Below are positions 49,849 to 58,221 of a stretch of 64,000 bases of DNA, piece by piece. Source of the stretch: an uncultured Fibrobacter sp. (lineage in GTDB: Bacteria; Fibrobacterota; Fibrobacteria; Fibrobacterales; Fibrobacteraceae); NCBI GenBank assembly GCA_934699585.1, contig CAKUWY010000016.1, forward strand, positions 1 through 64,000. The letters are read 5' to 3'. The notes beneath the pieces were generated by a model that had not been told where the DNA came from, did not search any database, and worked only from the letters and a program-made list of their open reading frames with translations. Position 1 is the stretch's first letter, and each line of letters starts with the position of its first letter. The position numbers and the translations under genes are program-made.

Positions 49849-50163
49849 ATGGAATGGTTTATGCTTGCTGTGGCGGGCGTTCTCGAAGTGGTTTGGGCCT
49901 GCGCCATGAAATACTCGGAGGGCTTTTCCAAAACAGGCCCTTCAGTCATCACGGTAATCGGTTTCCTTTTGAGCGCCGTATTCTTGTCGCTCGCCGTAAA
50001 GAAGCTGCCGCTCGGCACCGCCTATGCGATATGGACAGGACTAGGCACGGTGGGAACGTTCGCCCTGGGCGTTTATCTATTTCAGGAGCATTTCTCTATC
50101 CCGAAAGCCATTTGCGTTTTGCTTATTTTATCCGGGATTGTCGGCTTGAAATTATTGCATTAA
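49849..50163 (+). CDS. sugE: SMR-family exporter (SugE/Gdx-like, guanidinium)
   Basis: 104 aa from ATG 49849 with SD GGAGG. Four membrane helices; the conserved glutamate lies in helix 1 (AVAGVLEVVWACAMKYSEGF). The WACAMKYSEGF segment and the KKLPLGTAYAIWTGLGTVGT stretch are typical of SugE/Gdx, which exchanges guanidinium for protons. The leader 49740-49848 contains CCCTG/CAGGG and CTTTATC/GATAAAG hairpins but no recognised guanidine riboswitch. The last 41 bases overlap the convergent DUF4405 gene. Confidence 0.85.
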   Translation: MEWFMLAVAGVLEVVWACAMKYSEGFSKTGPSVITVIGFLLSAVFLSLAVKKLPLGTAYAIWTGLGTVGTFALGVYLFQEHFSIPKAICVLLILSGIVGLKLLH

Positions 50164-50767
50164 AAAGATGCACCACGACGGCAAACAGCGCCATGATGGC
50201 GATGTAGTCTAGCGCGAACAACAAATAGCCGCGCTCCGCGTCAAAGAAGAAAAACGGTTGCTGCAGGAACATGTATTTCCAAAGCCCGCGAATTACGAAG
50301 GCGTAAATTCCGTAAATTGCAAGTGCGGACATCACGCCCGTTGCAACCTTGCCGCGGATAAACATCGACAAATGTAGCCCGATGTGGAGCGACACGAAAA
50401 CCAAGTACCAGTGGCTTGCGAGCAGGTGCGCCGTGCGAGCAAAATTCGAGCCGCTTTCGATGCCAAGCCAAGCAAACACATGGGTCGAGAGCATCACGCC
50501 GCTTACCATCAAGAACAAAACGCACACGATAACACCTGCGTTAATGATTGTCCGCACGATTCGTAGTGCATTGTATTTGCCCTTGAGCACGCCTTTAACC
50601 CATGCGCGATTCAAAACAACATGCACAGCCCACAGAACAAATAAAACAACGCCCAGAATCTCGTGAACAGCAGTCGATTCAAAAAAATAATTGCCGCCCA
50701 TCAGCACAAGCGTCGCGACCGTCATCGCGATATCAAGCGGCATACGTATTTTAGCGGAAATCGGCAT
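50123..50767 (-). CDS. DUF4405-type multispan membrane protein
   Basis: 214 aa with about five helices and several membrane histidines (VHEILGVVLFVLWAVHVVLN, MLSTHVFAWLGIE, HLLASHWYLVFVSLHIGLHL). The pattern resembles cytochrome b561-like DUF4405 proteins that hold heme or quinone. Same strand as the downstream FGE-flavodoxin fusion. A redox role is plausible but unproven. Confidence 0.7.
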   Translation of the reverse strand: MPISAKIRMPLDIAMTVATLVLMGGNYFFESTAVHEILGVVLFVLWAVHVVLNRAWVKGVLKGKYNALRIVRTIINAGVIVCVLFLMVSGVMLSTHVFAWLGIESGSNFARTAHLLASHWYLVFVSLHIGLHLSMFIRGKVATGVMSALAIYGIYAFVIRGLWKYMFLQQPFFFFDAERGYLLFALDYIAIMALFAVVVHLFNAIISSRQSRIK

Positions 50768-50782
50768 ATCAAGGAATATACA

Positions 50783-52216
50783 TTATTTCGCCTTCACGCC
50801 GTTTTTTTCGAGCCACTTGGCCACATCTTTCGAGAGGCTCGAACCGCCGGAGTAATGCACCGAAAGGCCTTCGCTAATTTTTGCGTTGGGCGCGAGTTTC
50901 GCTATCGCGGTGATGCTTTGGCCAAAGCGCCCGCCACCGTGAGAGCAGAACGGTAGAATCCGCTTACCCGTAAAGTCGTAACTTTCAAGCAAAGTCGCAA
51001 TAGGCATCGGGATACTCGCCCACCAGTTGGGGTAACCGATGATAATCGTTTCGTAATCTGCCCACTTCTTTGCGTCGGGCTTTTTCTTGAGGGCGGGGCG
51101 CGCCTGTTTGTGCTGGTCGTTCTGCGCCTGCTTCAAGACGGTGTTGTAGTCGTCGGAATAGGGCTTCACGAGTTCAAGTTCCACCATGTCGAAATCGGTC
51201 TGCTTCTTGATTTCGCGGGCGACCCCGCGGGTATTCCCGCTCCAGGAATAGAAAACAATCAGCGCACGGGAAGTGCCTTTCGTGTTCGACGCCGCTTGCG
51301 CCTTTTCGCCCTTAAAGCCCGCCGCTTCCTGGGTCACAAAAGTTCCCTTGACGCCTGCACCCGCATTCATGGCGAGCCTGAGCCCCACATTGTAACTCTT
51401 GCTGGATTGCTGCATAGCCCCGCGATAGGCGCTGCGGAGGTTCTTGCCGAAATCGTTCCAGCCGCCACCGCGATTCACGCGCCTTGTGCCCGAAGGCTTG
51501 CCCGCCGGATCAACCGTCACGCTTGTCGAGCCTGCAGAAACACCGTAATCGCCGTAAAAGTCAAAGCACCATTCGCCCACGTTCCCGTAAATGTCATAAA
51601 GCCCGAAGGGATTGGGCTTGAAGTTGCCCACGGGGAGCGTGTTCCCGCGGTAAACGCCGGGGCGTGTTTCCAGGACCTCGTCGTTGAAATAGTTCTGCTC
51701 GATTTGATACGGATAATGTCCATAAAAATTCACGTCGTCGGCACCGGGAGCCTTCTTTGTGTAGAACGGCGTGGTCGTGCCGCCTCGGGCCGCGTATTCC
51801 CATTCCGCTTCGGTGGGGAGCCTGTAGCCGTTCGCCTCGCGATTCCAGCTGACCGCATCGCCTTCGATAGCGTAAACGAGAGTGCGTCCGTCGCGTTCGC
51901 TTAACTTGTTGCAAAAACGAACCGCATCAAGCCACGTGATGTTTTCGACGGGCAAGTCGTCACCCTTGAAACTGGAGGGGTTCTCGCCCATTACCTCACG
52001 GTAAAGCTTTTGCGTCACCTCGTATTTGCCCAGGTAAAAATCGGAGACCTTCACCTTGTGGAGCGTCTCGTCGTTGACACGCCAGTCCTCGTTTGCGGGG
52101 CTTCCCATGTTGAAAGTCCCGCCCTTGATAAGCACGAAGCCGTCGGGCGCAGGTGCCGCCGCAAGCGACACCGCCGAGAACCACAAAATTGCACAAGAAA
52201 AAAATTTAGCGAGCAT
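50783..52216 (-). CDS. Fusion of formylglycine-generating-enzyme-like domain and flavodoxin
   Basis: 477 aa with signal peptide (ending near SLAAA). Residues about 25-285 form an FGE-sulfatase-type domain: FVLIKGGTFNMGSPANEDWR, YEVTQKLYREVMGENPSSFK, YRLPTEAEWEYAARGG, NVGEWCFDFYG, RVNRGGGWNDFGKNLRSAYR, NVGLRLA. Residues about 318-470 are a flavodoxin (RALIVFYSWSGNTRGVAREI, IIIGYPNWWASIPMPIATLL). A linker rich in Ala/Lys joins them. The combination is uncommon. It overlaps the CMD-cupin gene by one base, so both are probably made together and exported. Confidence 0.8.
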   Translation of the reverse strand: MLAKFFSCAILWFSAVSLAAAPAPDGFVLIKGGTFNMGSPANEDWRVNDETLHKVKVSDFYLGKYEVTQKLYREVMGENPSSFKGDDLPVENITWLDAVRFCNKLSERDGRTLVYAIEGDAVSWNREANGYRLPTEAEWEYAARGGTTTPFYTKKAPGADDVNFYGHYPYQIEQNYFNDEVLETRPGVYRGNTLPVGNFKPNPFGLYDIYGNVGEWCFDFYGDYGVSAGSTSVTVDPAGKPSGTRRVNRGGGWNDFGKNLRSAYRGAMQQSSKSYNVGLRLAMNAGAGVKGTFVTQEAAGFKGEKAQAASNTKGTSRALIVFYSWSGNTRGVAREIKKQTDFDMVELELVKPYSDDYNTVLKQAQNDQHKQARPALKKKPDAKKWADYETIIIGYPNWWASIPMPIATLLESYDFTGKRILPFCSHGGGRFGQSITAIAKLAPNAKISEGLSVHYSGGSSLSKDVAKWLEKNGVKAK

Positions 52217-53454
52217 TATTTCAACTTCCCGTAGTCTTCGTCGCTTACAGGTTCAAGCCATTCATTGCTGGTGCCTTCGCCGGGAACTTCGAACGCAATG
52301 TGGCTAAACCAGGAGTTTTTCTTTGCGCCGTGCCAGTGCTTGACATTCGCAGGGATCACTACGGCATCGCCCGGATTCAGGCTTACGGGAGCCTGTCCCT
52401 CAATTTGATACCAGCCGCTCCCTGCCGTTACAATCAGCACCTGACCACCACCCTTTTTTGCATGATGGATATGCCAGTTGTTGCGGCACGCCGGTTCAAA
52501 CGTGACATTGTTCATCGGGAACCCTGACTTGGCATCCGTAACAGAATTCAAATATGAATTTCCGATAAAGTATTTGGCGTAATTCACATTGGGTACACCA
52601 ATCCCGAACTTATTCTGCTTTGCAAATTCCACCGAATCGCTAACGATGTTGTCTTTTGCAGATTCAACAGCAGAGACCTTTACACTACCTTCAGCCGCAG
52701 CCTCCTTCAAAAGGCGCAACGCGTTCAGCGTACGCGGATAACCGCAATACGGCAAGCAGTTGTAAATCGCCTGTTCCACGTATTCGGCCGTGCGAATCTT
52801 GAGGTTCGCGCCGATGTGCGCCTTGAGCTGCGGCTCCGTTCCCAGGTTCACGAGAATCGCCATCGTCAAGAGTTCGCGGGTATTCAGGTCGAGCCCCTTG
52901 CGGGTGTAGTAATCGCCAAAGCAGTTGCTCGCAAGGAAGTAGTTGATGGCAGGCATCGCGTCCTTGCCCGCCTTCGCCATCTCGACATACGCAGGGTTGA
53001 ACAATGTCCCCTGGGCGGCAGCACCTGCTTGAAGGCGAGTTTCCGCATTGACAGTCGCACGAGATTCCTCGGCATTCACGCCCTTCGCCTTGAACACGCC
53101 GCGGGCAATTTCCACAGCATCCACCGTCCGCGGGAACCCGGTGTAGGGAGCGCACTGGTAAATCGCCTCGAGAATCTCTTCGGGAGCAAGCCCCTGCGCA
53201 AGCGCCGTCGCCACTTCTTCTTGCAAAAGAGCGCCCGACTGCTGCGTCACAAGCGACACCAGGCGAATCAACTCCACCTCGCGCTTTTCCACAAGCGGAG
53301 TCGCCGCCGGAACCTCGTTCTGCGTGAAGTTGTCCATCACGGCACGCAGTTCCTTGTCCTGCGAAAGCGCCTTCGCCCCGTCTTGCGGGCAGCAATCGCA
53401 CGCGGCAAGCACCGCACCCATACCAAGCATCGTCATAATCGTCCCTAGTTTCAT
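52216..53454 (-). CDS. Lipoprotein with two CMD domains and a cupin domain
   Basis: 412 aa. Lipobox VLAAC (Cys19). Two carboxymuconolactone decarboxylase-like domains (about 45-130 and 150-245; each has an EEILEAIYQCAPYTGFPRT- or EYVEQAIYNCLPYCGYPRT-like block), then a cupin (about 290-400: CRNNWHIHHAKKGGGQVLIV, GDAVVIPANVKHWHGA). Single CMD-cupin fusions are known; an exported double-CMD form next to a flavodoxin is less usual. The ATGC-N7-GCAT dyad lies 80 bases upstream. Confidence 0.8.
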   Translation of the reverse strand: MKLGTIMTMLGMGAVLAACDCCPQDGAKALSQDKELRAVMDNFTQNEVPAATPLVEKREVELIRLVSLVTQQSGALLQEEVATALAQGLAPEEILEAIYQCAPYTGFPRTVDAVEIARGVFKAKGVNAEESRATVNAETRLQAGAAAQGTLFNPAYVEMAKAGKDAMPAINYFLASNCFGDYYTRKGLDLNTRELLTMAILVNLGTEPQLKAHIGANLKIRTAEYVEQAIYNCLPYCGYPRTLNALRLLKEAAAEGSVKVSAVESAKDNIVSDSVEFAKQNKFGIGVPNVNYAKYFIGNSYLNSVTDAKSGFPMNNVTFEPACRNNWHIHHAKKGGGQVLIVTAGSGWYQIEGQAPVSLNPGDAVVIPANVKHWHGAKKNSWFSHIAFEVPGEGTSNEWLEPVSDEDYGKLK

Positions 53455-53533
53455 GGTTTGTTCCTTTTTTATCTACGCCTTTAATATAAATAAATGCGCA
53501 AATCCCGCAAAATACCATTTTTTCATGCTCAGT

Positions 53534-53548
53534 ATGCGCGAAACGCAT
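53534..53548. promoter_or_regulatory. ATGC-N7-GCAT operator, CMD-cupin operon
   Basis: ATGCGCGAAACGCAT, 80 bases before the start codon. Fourth occurrence of this dyad in the window, all upstream of redox-type or LysR genes. Confidence 0.5.
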
Positions 53549-53643
53549 AGTGAAAACGACACATCACGACCTTTTGGGCGTTCCCCGGTCCGATTCCTGA
53601 ATTTATAAATGTGTTATATTTCTACAGAAAAGGACTCTGTAAT

Positions 53644-53712
53644 ATGACCAAGGCAATGTTTATCAACGGAAGCCCCCGTAAGAACGGCAACACGGCCAAA
53701 CTTTTAAACTAA
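53644..53712 (+). pseudogene. N-terminal remnant of an FMN reductase gene
   Basis: ATG 53644 with a good SD (AAAGGA) encodes MTKAMFINGSPRKNGNTAKL then L-N-stop: a clean flavodoxin-like FMN phosphate loop (NGSPRKNGNT) cut after 22 codons. The break coincides with the inverted-repeat promoter of the DUF4143 ATPase gene. A possible C-terminal part lies beyond that gene at 55072. Confidence 0.75.
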
Positions 53713-53765
53713 AAAGTATAAATTTGTCGTAAAATTTTGACTTTTTCATACTTTTTAGTTATATT
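53707..53765 (+). promoter_or_regulatory. Promoter with 13-bp inverted repeat, DUF4143 gene
   Basis: Perfect inverted repeat AACTAAAAAGTAT / ATACTTTTTAGTT (53707-53719 and 53748-53760) overlapping promoter TTGACT-17-TATATT (53737-53765). The right arm lies within the spacer, so binding there would block RNA polymerase. Confidence 0.65.
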
Positions 53766-53772
53766 ATAGAGT

Positions 53773-55068
53773 ATGAAGCGCAAAATTGAAGAAAAACTGC
53801 TCCAATGGGCCGATGCACCCAAAAGAATGCCCCTCCTGCTGCAAGGGGCCCGCCAGGTAGGCAAGTCCTTCCTTCTGGAATGGCTGGGGACCACCCGTTT
53901 TGAAAACATGGTTCACGTAAACCTGGAAACACAGGTTTCCATTGCAGAAATGTTCAACGGCGACATTACCCCGCAAAAAGTCATCCATGCGCTCGAAACC
54001 GTTTCCCAGACTCCGATCAAGCCACAAAAGACACTCATCATCCTAGACGAAATCCAATGTTCCGAAAGGGCGCTGATGTCGCTCAAAATGTTCTGCGAAG
54101 ACGCTCCAGAATATGCCGTTGCGGCGGCAGGGAGCCTGCTCGGAGTAGCCATCAACCGCGAGAAATACTCCTTCCCCGTCGGCAAGGTTCATGAACAGAC
54201 GCTTTTCCCGCTAGACTTCGAGGAATTTCTCTGGGCATGCGGCGACGACGCCCTCGCCAAGACAATCCGCGAGCACTACACGACTTTCAATCCGCTAGAA
54301 GAACCCATCCACAACAAGGCCATTGAACGATACAAGCAGTATCTGATTCTCGGTGGAATGCCCGCCGTCGTGCAAAACTTCATCGACACGGGAAGCATCA
54401 TTCTCCCGACCGAAATCCAGAACCGCATTTTGAACGAATACTCCGCCGACATGGCGAAATACGCCTCGCCAGCCCAGGCCGTAAAAATCCGCGGGTGCTA
54501 CAATTCCATTCCCGTACAACTTGCCAAAGAGAACCGAAAGTTCCAATACAAGCTGGTCCAGCGTGGCGGAACGGCGACCATCTTCGGAGAATCCCTGGAT
54601 TGGCTTACGTTCGCAGGGCTTATCGTCAAATGCGAACTTGTCGACAACGGATTCATGCCGCTGGCCGCCTACGTGAACATGTCCGACTTCAAAATATACA
54701 TGGGCGACATCGGGCTGCTCACCCTTAAATCCGGGATGGCGTCGCAAGTCATACTGTCTGAAAACGAACCCGACAACGGATTTATGGGCGGTCTAACCGA
54801 AAACTATGTAGCGCAGGCCCTTGCAACAAACGGGCACAGGCTTTTCTACTGGAAGAACAAGAACACCGCCGAAGTCGACTTCGTCTTGCAAATTCAGGAC
54901 AAGATAATCCCTGTCGAGGTCAAGAAGGGACGCCACACAAAATCAACCAGCCTCACAATGTTTCGCAAGCAATTCAATTGTGAAAAATCCATCCGAATTT
55001 CTAAGAAGAATTTCGGAAACACCGAGGGAGTTCTCTCTATTCCCTGCTATGCGGTATTCTGCATTTGA
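53773..55068 (+). CDS. AAA_14/DUF4143 ATPase
   Basis: 431 aa. Walker A LLQGARQVGKSFLLEWLGTT, Walker B LIILDEIQCSERALMSLKMF, sensor AAAGSLLGVAINREKYSFPV, LDFEEFLWACG. DUF4143 C-terminus with nuclease-like motif FYWKNKNTAEVDFVLQIQDK, IIPVEVKKG (D ... ExK). No SD is needed if the short leader is used; ATG 53773. It separates the 5' end of an FMN reductase gene from its possible 3' end. Confidence 0.85.
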   Translation: MKRKIEEKLLQWADAPKRMPLLLQGARQVGKSFLLEWLGTTRFENMVHVNLETQVSIAEMFNGDITPQKVIHALETVSQTPIKPQKTLIILDEIQCSERALMSLKMFCEDAPEYAVAAAGSLLGVAINREKYSFPVGKVHEQTLFPLDFEEFLWACGDDALAKTIREHYTTFNPLEEPIHNKAIERYKQYLILGGMPAVVQNFIDTGSIILPTEIQNRILNEYSADMAKYASPAQAVKIRGCYNSIPVQLAKENRKFQYKLVQRGGTATIFGESLDWLTFAGLIVKCELVDNGFMPLAAYVNMSDFKIYMGDIGLLTLKSGMASQVILSENEPDNGFMGGLTENYVAQALATNGHRLFYWKNKNTAEVDFVLQIQDKIIPVEVKKGRHTKSTSLTMFRKQFNCEKSIRISKKNFGNTEGVLSIPCYAVFCI

Positions 55069-55071
55069 GTT

Positions 55072-55131
55072 GGCAAAAAAGGCTCGGACTACAGAAACGC
55101 CCTCAAAGAAATCTCGCAGGTAGTCTCCCTT
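55072..55131 (+). pseudogene. Possible C-terminal remnant of the FMN reductase gene
   Basis: Three bases past the ATPase stop the plus strand reads GKKGSDYRNALKEISQVV, resembling the C-terminal end of flavodoxin-family reductases. It is in the expected orientation for the remnant starting at 53644. Short, so not conclusive. Confidence 0.4.
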
Positions 55132-55161
55132 GCCCGTTCCCGGGAACGAAATCCTGAAAAT

Positions 55162-56358
55162 CTAATACAAAAAGCCGAAAAGCCAGAGCGGGATTTTGTT
55201 GCCCATGGCATACTCGATATCGTCCGAAGCGATAAACGCGTTCGTGACTCCGGCAATCTGTTTCCCGTCCTTGCTTTGCCCGCCTACTTCGATAGTCCAT
55301 TCTCGATCGATGCAAAAGTCCCCCCGTTTGGCGTATTCCAGCGTATGCTGGTACGAGAGCTGGTTGGCAAAGAAGGTCTCGCGTTCCGTCCCGACTTCGA
55401 CTTGCATAAGCGACAGCGCATGCAGCAGGTTGCAGTTTTCCATGTAAATCTTGTCGGGCTTCTGCATCCGCTTGATGTTCTGTGTATCGCTATACAGCAG
55501 GTTAATTAACTTTGCCCTGCCGAGGTGGGAAAGGTAATTCACGATGGTGTTGCGGTTCAGTTCCGCCGTCTGCGCCATCTTGCTGATGTCGACGACAAAT
55601 GGAGCCCCGGAACTCACGACCGCAAGCAGGCTGCGGAGTTTCCGCACGTTTGCGATATCGACGCCACTCAGTTGCGGCAGCTCGATTTCCAGAATCAGGT
55701 TCGCCACTTTTTGAACCTGCGTCAGGTAGTCGATGTTCTTTTCTAGAAAAAAGGGGTAGTAGCCCTCTCTTAGGTAAGGCTTGAAGTACTTGAGCGGCTT
55801 GCAGGCGCTGACAATCGCTGTGGATGCGTCTAGTGGATGTTGCAGGATGTCTTCTAACGGAATAGCCGGCAGTGAGATACCTTCCTTAAAAAGCAGGTAT
55901 TCGCGGAACGACAGCCCCTGCATATCGTAACTCACGCAGCGGCGCGAAAGGTCCGCCTCGGCGTTCAGGATGTTCAGGAGAGAAGAACCCGTGAACACGA
56001 CTTTCAGGTCGGGAAACCCGTCGTAGATGTTCTTGATTTCACGGCTCCAGCCATCGTACTTGTGGACCTCGTCCAGGCACAGGCATTTCCCGCCCCGCTT
56101 GTAGAATTCATCCGCCAAATCGAGAAGTGTGTGACGGGCAAAGTAGAAGTGGTCCAGGTTTGCGTAAAGGCAGGCTTCGGGCGCGGTTCCGTATTCGCTC
56201 TTGATATGCTGCAGGAGCAGGGTGGTCTTGCCGACACCGCGTGCCCCGCGTATGGCAATCAGACGCGAATCCCAGTTGATTTTCGACATCAGGCTTCGCT
56301 GGTTGGGCGTGTCGAGTCGGGAAAGCATACGTAAATGTTGGGCTTGCAACTGTTCCAT
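55162..56358 (-). CDS. AAA-family ATPase (AAA_14/DUF4143-like)
   Basis: 398 aa. Walker A IRGARGVGKTTLLLQHIKSE, Walker B KCLCLDEVHKYDGWSREIKN, sensor LKVVFTGSSLLNILNAEADL, SFREYLLF. The C-terminal half is shorter on nuclease-like motifs than in the other three (YAKRGDFCIDREWTIEVGG, then KDGKQI). The promoter region contains GCTTAATC / GATTAAGC arms. Convergent with the ATPase gene at 53773. Confidence 0.8.
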   Translation of the reverse strand: MEQLQAQHLRMLSRLDTPNQRSLMSKINWDSRLIAIRGARGVGKTTLLLQHIKSEYGTAPEACLYANLDHFYFARHTLLDLADEFYKRGGKCLCLDEVHKYDGWSREIKNIYDGFPDLKVVFTGSSLLNILNAEADLSRRCVSYDMQGLSFREYLLFKEGISLPAIPLEDILQHPLDASTAIVSACKPLKYFKPYLREGYYPFFLEKNIDYLTQVQKVANLILEIELPQLSGVDIANVRKLRSLLAVVSSGAPFVVDISKMAQTAELNRNTIVNYLSHLGRAKLINLLYSDTQNIKRMQKPDKIYMENCNLLHALSLMQVEVGTERETFFANQLSYQHTLEYAKRGDFCIDREWTIEVGGQSKDGKQIAGVTNAFIASDDIEYAMGNKIPLWLFGFLY

Positions 56359-56642
56359 AAGCCGGACCTCCGATTGTGGGCCTTGCCAAAATATACAACA
56401 TTTTGCTTAATCCAACAAGCATTTTTGTTCAAATTTTGCTCAATAGATTAAGCGAATGAAAGAATACCTAAAGCTTTTGCCATTTTTTCCGACGAAAAAG
56501 TGATGATTATAGTCGTTTTTTCATCATTCAGCTCCTCAAATTGCAAAAAATCGTTTACAAAAGACCATTTTTGAAGAAAATGCTTGACAATGTTTTTTTT
56601 TGTTTACATTTGGGTTTGGTAATCAAAAAGAAGAGATCTGAC

Positions 56643-57089
56643 ATGGGAGAAAAGAGCAACAAAGCCAAAGGTGATGCATTTGAAATGCTTACAAATAAGG
56701 TGCTGGAAAAGCATTTCAAGATAAAATTTAATCGCCATACCGCTATAAGAAACATAAAACACGAGTATGATCTAGTTTCTACAGACGGTTCAATTATTGT
56801 CGAGTGTAAAAATTACACATGGACGGCTTCGGGAGCAACGCCCTCGGCCAAAATATCTACCTTGCATGAAGCTCTGTTTTGGCTATATGTGGCCCCGAAA
56901 AAATCAAGGATGATTCTGTGCATGAGTCACTCCACATGTTCAGAAAAGCCTAAATCACTGGCTGAATATTTTGTCGACTCTTCCACCCTTTTGCCATATA
57001 CCGACGTATCCGTTTACGAAATCAACGAGAGTGGCAAAGCCAAGAAACTCTACCCAAAAGAAGGGAGTACGGCCAATGAAAAGAAATAA
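56643..57089 (+). CDS. Putative PD-(D/E)xK nuclease
   Basis: 148 aa from ATG 56643; the longer frame upstream is AT-rich and not protein-like. GDAFEMLTNKVLEKHF, then HEYDLVSTDGSIIVECKNYT gives the E ... D ... ExK arrangement of restriction-type or Holliday-junction-type nucleases. TTGACA at 56584 may be part of its promoter. The 3' end overlaps the lipoprotein gene by 14 bases. Biological role unknown; possibly defence. Confidence 0.6.
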   Translation: MGEKSNKAKGDAFEMLTNKVLEKHFKIKFNRHTAIRNIKHEYDLVSTDGSIIVECKNYTWTASGATPSAKISTLHEALFWLYVAPKKSRMILCMSHSTCSEKPKSLAEYFVDSSTLLPYTDVSVYEINESGKAKKLYPKEGSTANEKK

Positions 57090-58122
57090 AAAACTCTCAC
57101 TTGCATTGCTCTGTGTTGTACTGGCTGCTTGCGGTAATGAATCGACGCCCCAAACAACAGAACCAGCAATCTCTGGGGATCCATACACACAAACTGTAGA
57201 ATCATCTTCTGGTGCTAACCCCTATCAAGGATCAGTCGATGGGCCAAGTGAAAACGACAGCCACATATTTTCTGTAACATTCAATGCCAATGCAAACGAT
57301 GCTACAGGAATTATGCCAAACGAGACTTACTATTACGGGAAGATGGCTCCACTTAACAAAAACACGTATGAAAGACCAACATGTTCTTTTGATTCCTGGA
57401 ACCTTGCTCCAGATGGATCATCCGTCCGTTACGAGAATGAGGAACCCATCTACGCAATGGAAAATATTACATTGTATGCACAGTGGGATTGCTCGTATAA
57501 AATCGTAGAATGCGAAACCGATGACGTAAGCACAGGAGAAAACGTCACAGATATCAGAACCGGCGTAACATACAGCACTTTATCTTATTGCGGAGGGAAG
57601 AGAATTTTTAGCGAACCTTTGCAACTTGAAAGTTTAGGATATACATCGTGGATGAATCGCTACTACTGGTCTGCAGCCATGGATTCCTTAAATACAGGAT
57701 GTGGACTAGGAAACACGTGTGCCCATTCAAATCTGCAAGCACAAGGAGCCTGCCCTACAGGATGGCACGTGCCCAATAAAGCCGAATTAATTGCCCTGAC
57801 AAAAAATTCCCAATCACTTTTAAGAAAAATTGGTACTTTGTGGTTCTGGCTTTCTACAGAAAATGGGTTAGACTCCACTTACATCGCATATAATCCAGTA
57901 TCCTGGACCTGCGAGTTTCGCAAGGAGGACTTAAAGAGAGCTTTGGCAGCAAACCAAAGTACGTGCTCTAATGGATCACGAATCTCCATTTGTCAAATAG
58001 ATGTTGACGCTTGCGAAAATGGGCGAATTGAGGACTACAACGGAATATATATTGAATCAACAGCGAAAGGTAGAATTGGTAGTTTAGAAACAAGAGCCAG
58101 TATTTACTGCTTCGAAAACTAA
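57076..58122 (+). CDS. Lipoprotein with InlB B-repeat and Fibrobacter paralogous domain
   Basis: 348 aa. Signal MKRNKKLSLALLCVVLAACG (Cys19). After a polar linker comes one Listeria-Bacteroides (InlB B) repeat (about 55-125: VTFNANANDATGIMPNETYY ... NITLYAQWDC). Then a shortened Fibrobacter paralogous domain (about 140-348: DIRTGVTYSTLSYCGGKRIF, ACPTGWHVPNKAELIALTKN). SD AAGGGAG. Cys-rich; the WMAENL motif is degenerate. A surface or host/fibre-contact role is inferred only. Confidence 0.75.
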   Translation: MKRNKKLSLALLCVVLAACGNESTPQTTEPAISGDPYTQTVESSSGANPYQGSVDGPSENDSHIFSVTFNANANDATGIMPNETYYYGKMAPLNKNTYERPTCSFDSWNLAPDGSSVRYENEEPIYAMENITLYAQWDCSYKIVECETDDVSTGENVTDIRTGVTYSTLSYCGGKRIFSEPLQLESLGYTSWMNRYYWSAAMDSLNTGCGLGNTCAHSNLQAQGACPTGWHVPNKAELIALTKNSQSLLRKIGTLWFWLSTENGLDSTYIAYNPVSWTCEFRKEDLKRALAANQSTCSNGSRISICQIDVDACENGRIEDYNGIYIESTAKGRIGSLETRASIYCFEN

Positions 58123-58179
58123 GAGATCCGCGCCTAATTCTGGATTAACCCAGTACACAACTTCAGCAATACAATTCAC

Positions 58180-58220
58180 TCAGCCTACTTCACCCACTTG
58201 TCGACTTCTTTCTGGGCCTT
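58180..58220. repeat. Flavodoxin tail, left copy of 41-bp direct repeat
   Basis: On the minus strand this encodes KAQKEVDKWVK stop, as at the end of the flavodoxin at 21183. It matches 59526-59566 at 37 of 41 positions. It begins next to the stop codon of the DUF4143 gene at 58222; the ATPase frame ends inside this tail. Confidence 0.75.
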
Positions 58221-58221
58221 G

